Notes: generated by a model from the letters alone, not told the origin. A DNA stretch of 64,000 nt from Metaclostridioides mangenotii (GCF_018917235.1 NZ_JAHLOF010000001.1:496001-560000); one strand, 5' to 3'; counted from the first letter of the stretch, positions 8,918-19,193 are shown. Numbers and translations: made by a program.

Positions 8918-9460
8918 TTATAAAGCATTTTTTATATCTTTTTCTATATTTTCAGGATCAACTGTTGGTTCAAAACGAGCGATAATATTACCATCTCTTC
9001 CTATTAAGAATTTTGTAAAGTTCCATTTTATAGAGCTATCATTATATTCATCTTGATATTTTTCTCTAGCAATTCCATCCAATAATTCTGCCATTTCTCC
9101 AGTTCCAAACCCTTCAAATTTAGTGTTATCAGTTAAATATTTGTAAAGTGGATCTTGATTTTCACCTCTTACATCTATCTTTTGAGACAATGGGAAAGTA
9201 ACTCCATATCTCACTGAGCAAAACTCCTTCACATCACTATTGCTGCCAGGCTCTTGGCCATTAAACTGGTTACAAGGGAATCCTATAACTACTAACCCTT
9301 GATCTTTGTACTCTTTGTAAAGTTTCTCAAGACCTTCATATTGCGGTGTAAATCCACACTCACTAGCAGTATTAACTATTAAAACTACTTTGTCCTTAAA
9401 ATCATCAAGAGATGTATCATTTCCTTCTATCGTTTTGTATTTAAAATTATAAATTGACAT
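8918..9460 (-). CDS. Glutathione peroxidase-family thiol peroxidase (copy 1)
   Basis: 180 residues. Reduces hydroperoxides; non-animal members usually take electrons from thioredoxin rather than glutathione. The catalytic site has Cys35 (NTASECGFT) in place of selenocysteine, Gln69 in the QEPG motif and Trp146-Asn147 (KWNFTKF). Cys81 (KEFC) is well placed as the resolving cysteine of two-Cys Gpx enzymes. Start is the ATG of MSIY, 5 bases after GGTGG; an ATG four codons upstream abuts the SD. Tandem with a close paralogue at 9603-10145. Confidence 0.9.
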   Translation of the reverse strand: MSIYNFKYKTIEGNDTSLDDFKDKVVLIVNTASECGFTPQYEGLEKLYKEYKDQGLVVIGFPCNQFNGQEPGSNSDVKEFCSVRYGVTFPLSQKIDVRGENQDPLYKYLTDNTKFEGFGTGEMAELLDGIAREKYQDEYNDSSIKWNFTKFLIGRDGNIIARFEPTVDPENIEKDIKNAL

Positions 9461-9602
9461 ATTGACCACCATTCCTTTTTTATTTTTTTAGTTCTAGTTC
9501 GTAATATTTGATTTCCAACTCTGTATTGAATTATATACCCAATAATTTTTACTTTATATCAATTTTATTTATTATAGATAGAAAATTTATATATAATATT
9601 GA

Positions 9603-10145
9603 TTATATATAAGATTTAATCGTACTCTCAATATTTTTTGGATCAATAGTTGGTTCAAATCTAGCCTTAATATTGCCATTTCTATCTATTAAGAACTTAG
9701 TAAAGTTCCATTTAATTGAGCTATCACTATAATTTCCTTTATATTTCTTTTTAAGCATAAACTCTAATCCTCTTGATTTTATTCCTTTACCAAAGCCTTC
9801 GAAATTTGTATTCTCAGTTAAATATTTAAATATTGGATCTATATTCTCATCTCTTACTTCTATCTTTTGAGATAGATGGAAAGTTACTCCGTATCTTAAC
9901 TTACAGAAGCTTTCAACTTCATGGTTGTTTCCTGGTTCTTGCTCAGCAAACTGATTACACGGAAACCCTAACACTACAAAACCTTTATCTATATAATCCT
10001 TATAAAGCTTTTCAAGGCCTTCATATTGATATGTAAATCCACATTTACTTGCTGTATTTACAATTAATATTACCTTTCCCTTAAATTCATCCATAGAGAC
10101 TTCTTTACCACTAATATCTTTAAACTTAAAATCGTATATAGTCAT
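9603..10145 (-). CDS. Glutathione peroxidase-family thiol peroxidase (copy 2)
   Basis: 180 residues, co-linear with copy 1 without length difference. Cys35 (NTASKCGFT), Gln69 (EQEPG), putative resolving Cys81 and the KWNFTKF motif are all retained, so both copies look active. They differ mainly in the surface region at about residues 118-140 (GFGKGIKSRGLEFMLKKKYKG here). Start is the ATG of MTIY with AGGTGAGG 6 bases before. The 142-base spacer between copies is AT-rich with no obvious terminator, so both may be on one transcript. Peroxide defence is the inferred role. Confidence 0.9.
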   Translation of the reverse strand: MTIYDFKFKDISGKEVSMDEFKGKVILIVNTASKCGFTYQYEGLEKLYKDYIDKGFVVLGFPCNQFAEQEPGNNHEVESFCKLRYGVTFHLSQKIEVRDENIDPIFKYLTENTNFEGFGKGIKSRGLEFMLKKKYKGNYSDSSIKWNFTKFLIDRNGNIKARFEPTIDPKNIESTIKSYI

Positions 10146-10285
10146 AATAAACCTCACCTCTCTTTTATTTTATATTAATTTTTTTACTTGTTTATCTAAT
10201 AAATTATGTGTTTTTACTTATACCCATGAATTAAAATAAAAATAATTTTTATAAGTAAATATTTAGTAACATCTAGTAAATAATT

Positions 10286-10337
10286 AAAGCTGAAGATAAT
10301 AAAAACATTCTTAACTGTTTTTATGCTCTCCAGCTTT
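10286..10337 (-). terminator. Probable terminator downstream of recN
   Basis: AAAGCTG (10286-10292) pairs with CAGCTTT (10331-10337) and ATAAAAACA (10299-10307) with TGTTTTTAT (10316-10324), separated by an internal loop. It starts 11 bases past the recN stop. The following U content is modest, so this is a moderate call. Confidence 0.5.
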
Positions 10338-10348
10338 CTCAATTTTTT

Positions 10349-12025
10349 TTATTGTTTAGCTATTTCTATAATTTCATTTGCATGGTCAATAGTTTTTTCT
10401 GTTATTTTACTTCCAGAAATTAACCTAGCAATTTCTTCAACCCTTGTATTTTCATTTAGTTTTTTTATATTAGTGAAAGTCCTGTTGTTCTGTACATTTT
10501 TTTCTATACAGAAATGAGTTGTAGCATTTGCTGCAATCTGTGGTAAGTGCGTTATACAAACAATCTGTTTTTTGATAGATATGTTCGCAAGTTTTTCTCC
10601 TACTATTTGAGCTGCTACTCCACTAATACCTGTATCTATTTCATCAAATACCAGCGTATCAGTTCCATCAATATCAGCTAAAATTGTCTTAAACGCTAGC
10701 ATAAATCTAGACATTTCTCCACCTGATGCAACTTTATTTATAGGCTTCATATCTTCACCTAAGTTGAACGATACCATAAACTCTACATTGTCTTTACCAT
10801 CATATGTAAATTCACACTCTGTAAACTTTACTCTAAAAGAAACATGTTTCATATTTAAACTTTCTAGTTCTACAAGTAATAATTTTTCTAATTTAATCGC
10901 TAGCTCTTTCCTAGCCAAAGTTAGTTCTGTAGCCTTTAGCGTAAGCTCTTCTTCAAGAGATGTTAACTCTTTTTTTAGTTCTTCTACCTTTTCATCTCTA
11001 TTAATTATCTCATCTAGTCTATGAACAGTTTTATCGTAAAACTTTAGTATATCCTCAATTGTATCTCCGTATTTACGTCTTAAATTATTTATTTCATTAA
11101 TTCTAATTTCTATTTGCTCTAGCACATATGGTTCAAAATTTATATGCTCTTTGTAATCTCTAATTCCTGAAGATATATCTTGTAATTCGTACATAATTCT
11201 CTCAATATCATTGCTAAACTCTTCAAGTTTAACATCATATTCGGCTATATCATACAATTCCTTAGAGACTATTCCTATCAAATCTACAACATTTATTTCT
11301 CCATTATGAATTCCTTCATAGCATAAATTTAATTTATTGTATATCTTTTCGCTATTTCTATATATCTCTCTTGTTTGTAATAATTCTTGATATTCGCCTT
11401 CGTTTAAATTAGCAGATGAAATTTCGTTTATTTGAAAATTTAATAAATCAATTTCTCTTTGTATCTGCATATCATCTTTATTTTCATTTAAAATATTAAG
11501 TGACTTCCTAACTTCACTGTATTTATTGTAAGTTTTTCTATAATCTTTTTTATACTTATCAAGATAATCTCCACCAAATAAGTCCAAAAACTCAATATGA
11601 GTTTCCGTATCTAAAAGAGCATTATTTTGATGCTGTCCATGTACATCTACCATCATACCTGTTATATGTTTTAGAGAAGAAATTTTAACAGTCCGCCCAT
11701 TAACTCTTGCTGAGCTCTTCCCATCTGAAAATATAACTCTTGAAACTATAATCAAATTATCATCTTCAACATCTATTTCGCTCTCTTCTAAAAAATCTAT
11801 GACTTTTTGATTTTCCGTATAAAATACTATTTCTATAAGCCCTTTATCAGTTCCTTTTCTTAAAAAAGATCTGTCGTATTTGCTACCAAGGCATAAATTT
11901 AATGCATCAATTATAATAGATTTTCCCGCACCAGTTTCTCCCGTAAGTATATTTAAATTTCTATCTAGACTAAGCCTAAGTTCTTCTATCAAGGCACAGT
12001 TTTTCATGTACATCTCAAGGATCAA
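10349..12025 (-). CDS. recN: DNA repair protein RecN
   Basis: 558-residue SMC-like ATPase acting early in double-strand-break repair. Walker A GETGAGKS at residues 29-36, long central coiled coil, ABC signature region ASGGEMSRFMLAFK and Walker B DTLVFDEID near the C-terminus; full family length. It begins with TTG: AAGGGGG lies 7 bases upstream and the resulting N-terminus (MILEMYMKNCALIEEL) aligns with the usual RecN start. 31 bases after tlyA, so co-transcribed with it. The argR gene that often sits between tlyA and recN is not here. Confidence 0.97.
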   Translation of the reverse strand: MILEMYMKNCALIEELRLSLDRNLNILTGETGAGKSIIIDALNLCLGSKYDRSFLRKGTDKGLIEIVFYTENQKVIDFLEESEIDVEDDNLIIVSRVIFSDGKSSARVNGRTVKISSLKHITGMMVDVHGQHQNNALLDTETHIEFLDLFGGDYLDKYKKDYRKTYNKYSEVRKSLNILNENKDDMQIQREIDLLNFQINEISSANLNEGEYQELLQTREIYRNSEKIYNKLNLCYEGIHNGEINVVDLIGIVSKELYDIAEYDVKLEEFSNDIERIMYELQDISSGIRDYKEHINFEPYVLEQIEIRINEINNLRRKYGDTIEDILKFYDKTVHRLDEIINRDEKVEELKKELTSLEEELTLKATELTLARKELAIKLEKLLLVELESLNMKHVSFRVKFTECEFTYDGKDNVEFMVSFNLGEDMKPINKVASGGEMSRFMLAFKTILADIDGTDTLVFDEIDTGISGVAAQIVGEKLANISIKKQIVCITHLPQIAANATTHFCIEKNVQNNRTFTNIKKLNENTRVEEIARLISGSKITEKTIDHANEIIEIAKQ

Positions 12026-12056
12026 ATTAAAGCCCCCTTTAAAATATTACTAATAA

Positions 12057-12869
12057 CTATTTATCTAGCATATGTGACTTTTCAACAAGATCTTTTACTT
12101 TATCTATATATTCTTGTTCATCTAATATCTGTTTTTTATCAATACTCTTTAAGTGAATTAAATACTCTATATTTCCCTCAGGTCCTTTTATAGGCGAAAA
12201 ATCTAAATCAAGTATCTCAAATCCATTATCTAAAGCAAAGTTAGAGACCATTTCTATCACTTCAATATGAGTTGATTTCTCTCTAACAACACCTTTTTTA
12301 CCAACTTTTTCACGTCCTGCTTCAAATTGTGGCTTTATAAGTGCTACTACTTCTCCACCATCCCTCAAAAGCTCCTTAGCTTTGGGTAGCACTAATTTTA
12401 ATGAAATAAAAGAAACATCTATAGATGCAAAGTCTGCTGGCTTATTTATATCTTCTAATGTTACGTATCTTATATTAGTTCTCTCCATACAAACTACTCT
12501 CTTGTCCTGTCTTAGCTTCCATGCAAGTTGACCGTAACCTACGTCTATAGAAAAAACTTTAGTTGCACCATTTTGAAGCATACAATCTGTAAATCCTCCT
12601 GTAGATGCCCCTATATCCATACACACTTTATCATTTAAAGTTAAATCAAAATTTTTTAAAGCTTTTTCTAGCTTTAAACCGCCTCTACTTACATATGGAA
12701 TTGGATTTCCTTTCACTTCTATTTTAGAATCTATTTTAACCTCTGTACCAGCCTTGTCACATCTTTGATTGTCTACAAATACAAGACCTGCCATAAGAGC
12801 TTTTTTAGCTCTTTCTCTACTGTCGAAAAATCCTTGCTCGACAAGTAATACATCTATTCTCTTTTTCAT
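12057..12869 (-). CDS. tlyA: TlyA-family 2'-O-methyltransferase (rRNA)
   Basis: 270 residues: S4 RNA-binding domain at about 1-60 (RIDVLLVEQGFFDSRERAKKALMAGLV) and an FtsJ/RrmJ-like methyltransferase domain with SAM-binding CMDIGASTGGFTDCML at about residue 84. TlyA proteins methylate ribose in 16S/23S rRNA; some clostridial homologues are mislabelled hemolysins. Start preceded by AAAGG. Position between dxs and recN is conserved among Firmicutes. Confidence 0.92.
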   Translation of the reverse strand: MKKRIDVLLVEQGFFDSRERAKKALMAGLVFVDNQRCDKAGTEVKIDSKIEVKGNPIPYVSRGGLKLEKALKNFDLTLNDKVCMDIGASTGGFTDCMLQNGATKVFSIDVGYGQLAWKLRQDKRVVCMERTNIRYVTLEDINKPADFASIDVSFISLKLVLPKAKELLRDGGEVVALIKPQFEAGREKVGKKGVVREKSTHIEVIEMVSNFALDNGFEILDLDFSPIKGPEGNIEYLIHLKSIDKKQILDEQEYIDKVKDLVEKSHMLDK

Positions 12870-12908
12870 AAGATTACCTTTCTAAATACTTTTTTACTTC
12901 TTATCTTT

Positions 12909-14774
12909 TTATTTTTTTAGTAATGCTTTTACTTCTTCAATAATTTTTTTTGAAGATATTCCAACTATTTCATATAATTCTTCTTGGCTTCCGTGTTCAA
13001 TAAACTCCTCTTTTATTCCTAAATTAACTATTTTTACATCACTGCAAACTTGCATAGCTAAGCTATTTATTCTACTTCCAAATCCACCTACTTTAGAATT
13101 ATCTTCGACAGTAATAATATGCTTATGCTTTTTAAAAACATCTATTAATAGTTCTTCGTCCATAGGTTTTAAAAACCTTGAATTTATAACTGTAACATTT
13201 ATGTTTTCCTTTTTTAGTCCCTCACATGCCACAAGTGCTTGTTTTACAGTATCCCCTATAGCTAAAATAGCTACATCTTCACCTTCATTTAAAACTTCGT
13301 ATTTTCCAAGCTCAATATCACCATACTCACCAGTTTCTAAACAATAACTATTACCTCTTGCATATCTTATTGCAACTGGAGAGTCCAATTTAAGAGATAA
13401 TTCCATCATAGCTTCTAGTTCTTTGGTATCTTTAGGAGCCATAACAACAATGTTTGGTATTGGATTTAAATAACTTAGATCAAAAACTCCATGATGAGTT
13501 TCACCATCGTTTCCTACCAAACCAGCTCTATCAATTAAAAAAGTCACTGGCTTTTTAGTAAGACAGACATCGTGTACTATTTGGTCATAAGCTCTTTGAA
13601 GAAAAGTTGAATACACTGCAAAATAAGGCTTTAAACCATTTTTAGCAAGACCAGCAGCAAATGTAGTTGCGTGTTGTTCAGCTATACCCACATCAAAAAA
13701 TCTATCAGTGTATACTTTAGCAAAATGATTGAGTCCTGTTCCAGATGGCATTGCTGCTGTTATACCTACAACTTTATCATCATTAGCTGCCATATCTATA
13801 AGCTTTTTACCAACAGCATCTGAGGTAGATATCACTCCAGAAGAAACCACACCATCTTTTATATCAAATTTAGAAACACCATGATATTTATCTGGTTGAT
13901 TTTCGGCATATCTATAGCCTCTACCTTTTTTAGTAATTACATGAAGTAGTACTGGTCCTTTCAAAAACTTAGCATAAGTCATGGATTCTATTAGTTGTTT
14001 TGTATCATGTCCGTCTATCGGTCCTATATACTTTATACCTATTGAATCAAAGAATTCACTTTCTTGTGGATTAAAACTATTTATTAAAGTATCTTTTAAT
14101 TTATATGCAGTTTTTGAAATAAACTCTCCTGTTGACGTAACGCTCAAAAGTTTTTCAAATTCATCTTTAACCATATCGACACTAGAGTTTTTTATAAGCT
14201 TAGAGAAATACTTAGACATTCCACCTACATTTTTATCTATTGACATTTCATTATCATTTAATATAACTGTCATGTCAGTACCCACATCTCCTAGGTAATT
14301 AAGAGCTTCTAGGGCCATACCACCCGTCATAGCTCCATCACCTATAACCGGAATTACACTGTATTTTTCTTTTTGTATATCTCTAGCACAGGCTATTCCA
14401 ACAGCTACTGATATAGACGTACTGCTGTGTCCTGTGTCAAATATATCATGTTCACTCTCTTCCTCTTTTGGAAACCCACTAAGACCATTTAATTGTCTAA
14501 GAGTTGGAAATTCACCTTTTCTTCCTGTTAATATCTTATGGACATACGCTTGGTGACCTACATCCCATATAATTTTATCTTTTGGACTGTCGAAAACTTT
14601 ATGTAAAGCCAAAGTCAATTCAACAACGCCTAGATTAGATGCAAGGTGACCACCAGTTTTTGATATAGATTTAACTAAAAATTTTCTTATGTCCTTTGCA
14701 AGTAAATCAATTTCTTCTGTGTTCATATTTTTTATATCTTGCGGAGAATTGACTTTATCTAAATACTTGTACAT
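12909..14774 (-). CDS. dxs: 1-deoxy-D-xylulose-5-phosphate synthase
   Basis: 621-residue thiamine-diphosphate enzyme condensing pyruvate and glyceraldehyde 3-phosphate, first step of the MEP isoprenoid pathway. Motifs: VGHQAYVHK, the ThDP-binding [18 protein letters not shown] ... NDNEMSI, and [18 protein letters not shown] in the pyrimidine domain. Full family length. ATG of MYKYLD is preferred (AAAGGTG 8 bases upstream); a GTG three codons earlier overlaps the SD. ispA lies just upstream on the same strand, linking precursor and prenyl chain synthesis. Confidence 0.96.
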   Translation of the reverse strand: MYKYLDKVNSPQDIKNMNTEEIDLLAKDIRKFLVKSISKTGGHLASNLGVVELTLALHKVFDSPKDKIIWDVGHQAYVHKILTGRKGEFPTLRQLNGLSGFPKEEESEHDIFDTGHSSTSISVAVGIACARDIQKEKYSVIPVIGDGAMTGGMALEALNYLGDVGTDMTVILNDNEMSIDKNVGGMSKYFSKLIKNSSVDMVKDEFEKLLSVTSTGEFISKTAYKLKDTLINSFNPQESEFFDSIGIKYIGPIDGHDTKQLIESMTYAKFLKGPVLLHVITKKGRGYRYAENQPDKYHGVSKFDIKDGVVSSGVISTSDAVGKKLIDMAANDDKVVGITAAMPSGTGLNHFAKVYTDRFFDVGIAEQHATTFAAGLAKNGLKPYFAVYSTFLQRAYDQIVHDVCLTKKPVTFLIDRAGLVGNDGETHHGVFDLSYLNPIPNIVVMAPKDTKELEAMMELSLKLDSPVAIRYARGNSYCLETGEYGDIELGKYEVLNEGEDVAILAIGDTVKQALVACEGLKKENINVTVINSRFLKPMDEELLIDVFKKHKHIITVEDNSKVGGFGSRINSLAMQVCSDVKIVNLGIKEEFIEHGSQEELYEIVGISSKKIIEEVKALLKK

Positions 14775-14824
14775 ATTATTCACACCTTTTGCTTAATTTT
14801 TAACTTCATTATATATAAAAATTC

Positions 14825-14856
14825 ACTGTCCCGAATATAACTATTCTCGAGACAGT
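14825..14856 (-). terminator. Probable terminator between the PAP2-like gene and dxs
   Basis: ACTGTC (14825-14830) pairs with GACAGT (14851-14856), extended after one mismatch by CGA/TCG. On the minus strand it is followed by GAATTTTTATATA. It lies 6 bases past the stop codon of the PAP2-like gene. Confidence 0.6.
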
Positions 14857-14862
14857 TTACAT

Positions 14863-15300
14863 CTAAATTAACACCAAAGCAGTTAGTACACCGAGCAGTC
14901 CACCAAACCAAACTTCCATAGGAGTGTGACCTATAAGTTCTTTCAACTTGTTTTGCTCAATCGGCTTATTATGTTGTATATCATCTACAATTTGATTTAG
15001 TATTATAGCTTGCTTACCTACAGCCCTTCTAACTCCAGCTGCATCATACATTATTATAAGAGCTAAAACAGCTGTTATAGCAAAGTCTGTTGAGTTAAAT
15101 CCTTTTTCAAGACCTACTACTGTAGCCAAACTTGTTACAAACGAGCTGTGAGAACTAGGCATTCCACCTGATGTCAATACTCTTGTTAACTCTATTCTTT
15201 TTGTTTTTCCTGTAAATATCTTTATAAACTGAGCCAAAAAACAAGCTACTATACTTATACCCAAAGCGCCGTTATTTAGAAGCTCCAAAAAAAATTCCAT
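14863..15300 (-). CDS. Divergent PAP2 (DUF212) membrane protein
   Basis: 145 residues, four hydrophobic segments. The family is a divergent acid-phosphatase/vanadium-peroxidase relative (YuiD type); the GGMPSSHSSFVTSLATVVG segment (about residues 45-63) matches the conserved SGGMPSSHS motif, and YDAAGVRRAVGKQA is also typical. A prenyl-diphosphate phosphatase role would fit the ispA neighbour but is unproven. SD AGGAGG 5 bases before ATG; 32 bases after ispA. Confidence 0.85.
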   Translation of the reverse strand: MEFFLELLNNGALGISIVACFLAQFIKIFTGKTKRIELTRVLTSGGMPSSHSSFVTSLATVVGLEKGFNSTDFAITAVLALIIMYDAAGVRRAVGKQAIILNQIVDDIQHNKPIEQNKLKELIGHTPMEVWFGGLLGVLTALVLI

Positions 15301-15332
15301 GTCAACCTCCTAAGAATTCTACAGATTTAATT

Positions 15333-16220
15333 TTAACATTCTCGTGATATGATATAATCAGCTAATCCCTTTAAAAAATCCACGCCTTCGAATGTAGTTT
15401 CTATACTCTTCTTAGCATCTGATATCAACTCTTCTGCAATATATCTAGATTTTTCTAGACCTAGCAAAGATGGATAAGTTGATTTATTATTTTCTATATC
15501 GCTATTTACTTTTTTACCCAACTTTTTTTCATCCCCGACTATATCTAAAATATCATCTACTATCTGGAATGATAGACCTATATTTTTTGCATAATTTGAT
15601 ATACATTTAAGCTCTTCTGTATTGGCCCCACCTACTATGGCTCCAGCTCTCATACATCCAATTATCATAGCAGCTGTTTTATTATTATGTATATAGTCTA
15701 ATTTTTCTTTTTCAATTTTTTTGTTTTCACTCTCAACATCTACTACCTGTCCACCAATCATACCGTAAATACCTGCATGTTTTGCAATTTCATAAACTGC
15801 ATTTAGGTATTTATCAGGATTTTCTTTTCCAAGCGATCCCTTTAACATAACTTCATATGCGTAGTTTAATAGAGCATCACCAGCCAAAATTCCCATACCT
15901 TCTCCGTAAACCTTATGATTGGTAGGTCTTCCTCTTCTCAAATCATCATTGTCTAATGCGGGAAGATCATCATGAATCAATGAATATGTGTGTATCATTT
16001 CAATAGCTACTGCAAATGGAATTGCATCTTTTGCATTTCCACCAACTAGTTTACAAGCCTCAAGTGTAAGTATAGGTCTTAATCTTTTTCCACCAGCACT
16101 AAGACTGTAATTCATAGCTTCTATTACAGTTTTCTGAAAACCTACTTCATTTGGCATGTACTCTTTTAATATTTCCTCTATATAACCTGCTCTTTCTTTT
16201 AGTGAACTATTGAATTCCAT
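15333..16220 (-). CDS. ispA: Geranyl/farnesyl diphosphate synthase
   Basis: 295-residue all-alpha prenyltransferase that builds C15 isoprenoid precursors from IPP and DMAPP. The first aspartate-rich motif is in SLIHDDLPALDNDDLRRG (about residues 77-94) and the second is QIVDDILDIVGD (about 217-228); GGKRLRP near residue 45 binds IPP. Starts 2 bases after xseB and is followed by the PAP2-like gene, in the usual xseA-xseB-ispA order. SD GGGGAGG. Confidence 0.95.
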   Translation of the reverse strand: MEFNSSLKERAGYIEEILKEYMPNEVGFQKTVIEAMNYSLSAGGKRLRPILTLEACKLVGGNAKDAIPFAVAIEMIHTYSLIHDDLPALDNDDLRRGRPTNHKVYGEGMGILAGDALLNYAYEVMLKGSLGKENPDKYLNAVYEIAKHAGIYGMIGGQVVDVESENKKIEKEKLDYIHNNKTAAMIIGCMRAGAIVGGANTEELKCISNYAKNIGLSFQIVDDILDIVGDEKKLGKKVNSDIENNKSTYPSLLGLEKSRYIAEELISDAKKSIETTFEGVDFLKGLADYIISREC

Positions 16221-16222
16221 GA

Positions 16223-16438
16223 CTATTCCTCCCCTAAGTCTAACTCTTCTTCAACACCGAGTTTGTTAAATTTGCTTATTTTAAGTTGAGCATCTTCCAA
16301 TAATTTATTGCAATGCTTATAAAGTGCAATTCCCTCTTCATAAAGTTCTAAAGACTCATCGAGGCTAGCGTTATTAGACTCTAGATCTCTAAGTATCTCT
16401 TCAAGTCTTGAATATGCTTCTTCATATTTTAAGTTCAT
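16223..16438 (-). CDS. xseB: Exodeoxyribonuclease VII small subunit
   Basis: 71 residues, an alpha-helical hairpin protein that binds the XseA large subunit. [32 protein letters not shown] is the diagnostic segment. Starts 3 bases after xseA; SD GAGG 6 bases upstream. Complete and of normal length. Confidence 0.94.
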   Translation of the reverse strand: MNLKYEEAYSRLEEILRDLESNNASLDESLELYEEGIALYKHCNKLLEDAQLKISKFNKLGVEEELDLGEE

Positions 16439-16441
16439 TCT

Positions 16442-17647
16442 CTATACCTCATCTAATTTTATATTATCAATTGTACAGTTTACATTCCCATCTTTTAAAA
16501 CAATGTCGACTTTTTCTTTCTTTTTTAGTTCCTTTACACTCTTTACTACATTGCCTTCTTTCTGAAGAATACTATAACCTCTATCCATAGTAGCTAATGG
16601 ACTCAAATTGTGTAAAACTGTACCAGTGCTCACAAGTTTTTCGCTTCTGAATTTAAGACTATTTTCTATCCCAAAGGTTATTTTATCATATATTTTATCT
16701 AGTTGTATAATTTTATCTTTAATAATATATGAATCTAAATAACTATTTATTTTATCAAATGTAGCCATCAACTTATATTCATCTATATTGATTTGGTTTG
16801 TTAAAGATTTTGATATCCTATTTTTTATATTTAACAATTTGTAATTTATTTCGTCAAGTGATGGAGTTGCAAGCTCTGCTGCAGCGGACGGAGTTGGTGC
16901 TCTCATATCCGATACAAAATCACATATAGTAAAATCAGTTTCGTGACCTACTGCTGATATTATCGGTATTTTTGATTTAAATATTTCTCTAGCTACATCT
17001 TCTTCGTTAAATGACCAGAGCTCTTCTATTGATCCTCCACCTCTACCAACTATAATTGTTTCTACATTTTCCATTTTGTTGAAAAATCTTATACCTTCGC
17101 AAATATCGTCTTTTGATTTACTCCCCTGCACATTTACTGGGTAAAGTTTTATATTTACCTTTGGAAATCTTCTCTTAATAACATTAATAATATCTTTTAT
17201 AACGGCTCCAGTAGGAGAGGTTACAACTCCAATTGAGCTAGGCATTTTTGGAATATCCTTTTTATATTTTGGGTCAAATAAACCTTCCTTATTCAGCTTT
17301 TCCTTTAGTTTATTAAACTCAATATGTAAGTTTCCCATTCCTTCAATTTCTATTTCGTTTATATATAATTGATAAGCCCCATCTCTTTCGTAAACAGAAA
17401 TATATCCTTTTGCAACTACATTGGTTCCATTGTCTAATTCCAAATTTTTATTGTAGTTGCTTTTGAATATTACACAGTTTAATTTAGAGTTTTCATCTTT
17501 TAATGATAGATAAACATTTCCACTGCTGTGAACTTTAAAATTTGATACCTCACCTTTTACTTTCAGGTTATCAAGTATTGGGTCATTTATTAAAATTCTC
17601 TTTATATATGAATTCGCTTCACTTATATCTAAAGCTCTAATTTCCAT
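16442..17647 (-). CDS. xseA: Exodeoxyribonuclease VII large subunit
   Basis: 401-residue catalytic subunit of the single-strand exonuclease ExoVII. N-terminal OB-fold (about residues 10-100, with KGEVSNFKVHSSGNVYLSLKD), then the catalytic core with SPTGAVIKDI, RGGGSIEELWSFNEE and SAVGHETDFTICDFVSDMRAPTPSAAAE, all family landmarks, and a C-terminal coiled coil. I start at the ATG of MEIRALD, which has AGGAG directly upstream; longer reading would run into the preceding gene. Two bases after the TsaD-like gene. Confidence 0.96.
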   Translation of the reverse strand: MEIRALDISEANSYIKRILINDPILDNLKVKGEVSNFKVHSSGNVYLSLKDENSKLNCVIFKSNYNKNLELDNGTNVVAKGYISVYERDGAYQLYINEIEIEGMGNLHIEFNKLKEKLNKEGLFDPKYKKDIPKMPSSIGVVTSPTGAVIKDIINVIKRRFPKVNIKLYPVNVQGSKSKDDICEGIRFFNKMENVETIIVGRGGGSIEELWSFNEEDVAREIFKSKIPIISAVGHETDFTICDFVSDMRAPTPSAAAELATPSLDEINYKLLNIKNRISKSLTNQINIDEYKLMATFDKINSYLDSYIIKDKIIQLDKIYDKITFGIENSLKFRSEKLVSTGTVLHNLSPLATMDRGYSILQKEGNVVKSVKELKKKEKVDIVLKDGNVNCTIDNIKLDEV

Positions 17648-17649
17648 TA

Positions 17650-18648
17650 TTATTCTCCTAAAAATTTGTTTAAACCTATTATAGCACAACCGACTGCATT
17701 ATCTGTTGAATACTTAGGTTCTGAAAAATATGCTTTAATATTATTTTTTGAAAGTTTTTCTGTAACACTTTGTGATAAATACTTACTGGCCGAAACTCCT
17801 CCAGCAAATAAAACTTCTTCTACTTTGTATTTTTTACACAAGTAAATTAGAGACTTATACAGACATCTTGATAGAGTATCCATCAGTAACTTTGATACAT
17901 AATTTTTATCAACATTATCTATATCGTTATAATTATCTTTTACAAATTTATTTATTTGATTTTCAATACCCGATAGATTCATATAACCCTCTTTTACAGA
18001 TGTCTTAAGACCTTGTTCTATATTTAGATTTGATTTTAAAGCATTTTCGTCTATATATTTTCCACATGGAAATTCATAATCGAAACCTACACCAAGTCTA
18101 TCTATTAGTTGCCCAAAACTTACATCTCTACTTCCACCTACAATTTCAATATTATAATCACAATTTATAAAATCCTCGATTGGTTTTTCTGATAGTAAAA
18201 TTTCTGTAGTCCCACCAGATATGTGAACTGATAAAAATCTATTTTTATTTTTAATATTAGAATTAAACAAAACTGATTCTATATGATTTTCTTGATGTGA
18301 AGTTTCATAATATCTAGATTGTGATAAAGACGAGTACAGTTTTGCAAAATTTTGACCCACTGTAAATACTGGCATATATGAATTTTCAATAGGCCTAGGT
18401 CTTGATGATGCACAAACCGCAGCTACATTGTACTCTTCTAGTATTTTATTCAATTTATCGCTTATATATCCAAAATTATTTACGTGTTGAAAGACTGCTT
18501 CGCTCTGTCTGAGCCCTTTTGAATCTTTTTTTACTTTAAGCATAATCTTTTCATTTAAGATTATATCTCCATCAAAAGTTATAGCTGCTATGGATGTAGT
18601 ATAGCAGCTAGTGTCAATTCCGATTATTATATTATTTTTCATTTTCAT
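17650..18648 (-). CDS. TsaD/Kae1-family paralogue (O-sialoglycoprotein endopeptidase-like)
   Basis: 332-residue ASKHA-fold protein. It has the N-terminal [11 protein letters not shown], the metal-binding HQENH (HxxxH), HISGGTTE, and STDNAVGCA carrying the C-terminal metal aspartate, so the iron-site residues of TsaD are kept. The sequence is nevertheless divergent from true TsaD (which forms t6A37 in tRNA), and clostridia commonly have such a second copy between nusB and xseA. Function unknown. It overlaps the nusB end by 17 bases, indicating coupling. Confidence 0.75.
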   Translation of the reverse strand: MKMKNNIIIGIDTSCYTTSIAAITFDGDIILNEKIMLKVKKDSKGLRQSEAVFQHVNNFGYISDKLNKILEEYNVAAVCASSRPRPIENSYMPVFTVGQNFAKLYSSLSQSRYYETSHQENHIESVLFNSNIKNKNRFLSVHISGGTTEILLSEKPIEDFINCDYNIEIVGGSRDVSFGQLIDRLGVGFDYEFPCGKYIDENALKSNLNIEQGLKTSVKEGYMNLSGIENQINKFVKDNYNDIDNVDKNYVSKLLMDTLSRCLYKSLIYLCKKYKVEEVLFAGGVSASKYLSQSVTEKLSKNNIKAYFSEPKYSTDNAVGCAIIGLNKFLGE

Positions 18649-19144
18649 TTACAATACTTCCAAGTATTCCATTTATAAATTTTGGTGACTTGTCATCACA
18701 ATAAATTTTTGCAAGCTCGACAGCTTCGTTGATAGAGATTTTATTTGGCATATCCATATAAAGAATTTCACATATTGAAACTCTAAGTATAGATAAATCT
18801 ACTTTAGGCATTCTATCCACTGACCAGTTTTTAGCATATTTGTTAATTAAGTGATTTATATTTAATCTGTTTTCATTTATTGCTACACAGAAACTAATTA
18901 TATAGTCTTTATCAACTACATCTTCAAGTCCCATATTTTCGATATCTATATCAATTTTCTTATCATTTGAATACTTTTCTCTAAGCTCTATATATCTCTC
19001 TTTGATAAATTCTAAATTGGAATTTAGAAATTCATCAACTAGCTCTAATAGATCCTCTTCTTCCTTTTGATTTATTTCTATCTGATACATAAATTTCATC
19101 ATGTACTCTCTGGTAGTTACCTTCTGTGCTCTATCATTTTTCAT
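18632..19144 (-). CDS. nusB: Transcription antitermination factor NusB
   Basis: 170 residues, all-helical RNA-binding protein working with NusE/S10 on boxA during rRNA transcription. N-terminal [17 protein letters not shown] and C-terminal [50 protein letters not shown] are diagnostic. Somewhat longer than typical (about 140) because of a charged insert at about residues 40-75. SD AAAGGAG. Separated from asp23 by a terminator, so it may have its own promoter in the 50-base gap. Confidence 0.95.
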   Translation of the reverse strand: MKNDRAQKVTTREYMMKFMYQIEINQKEEEDLLELVDEFLNSNLEFIKERYIELREKYSNDKKIDIDIENMGLEDVVDKDYIISFCVAINENRLNINHLINKYAKNWSVDRMPKVDLSILRVSICEILYMDMPNKISINEAVELAKIYCDDKSPKFINGILGSIVNENEK

Positions 19145-19193
19145 TAAATGTGATTCTCCTTTAATTTTAATATAATATATATAAAAACAAATA

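Noticed and set aside
13083..13092. 0A-box-like TTCGACA inside dxs
   Set aside because: It lies deep in coding sequence with no promoter nearby; probably chance.
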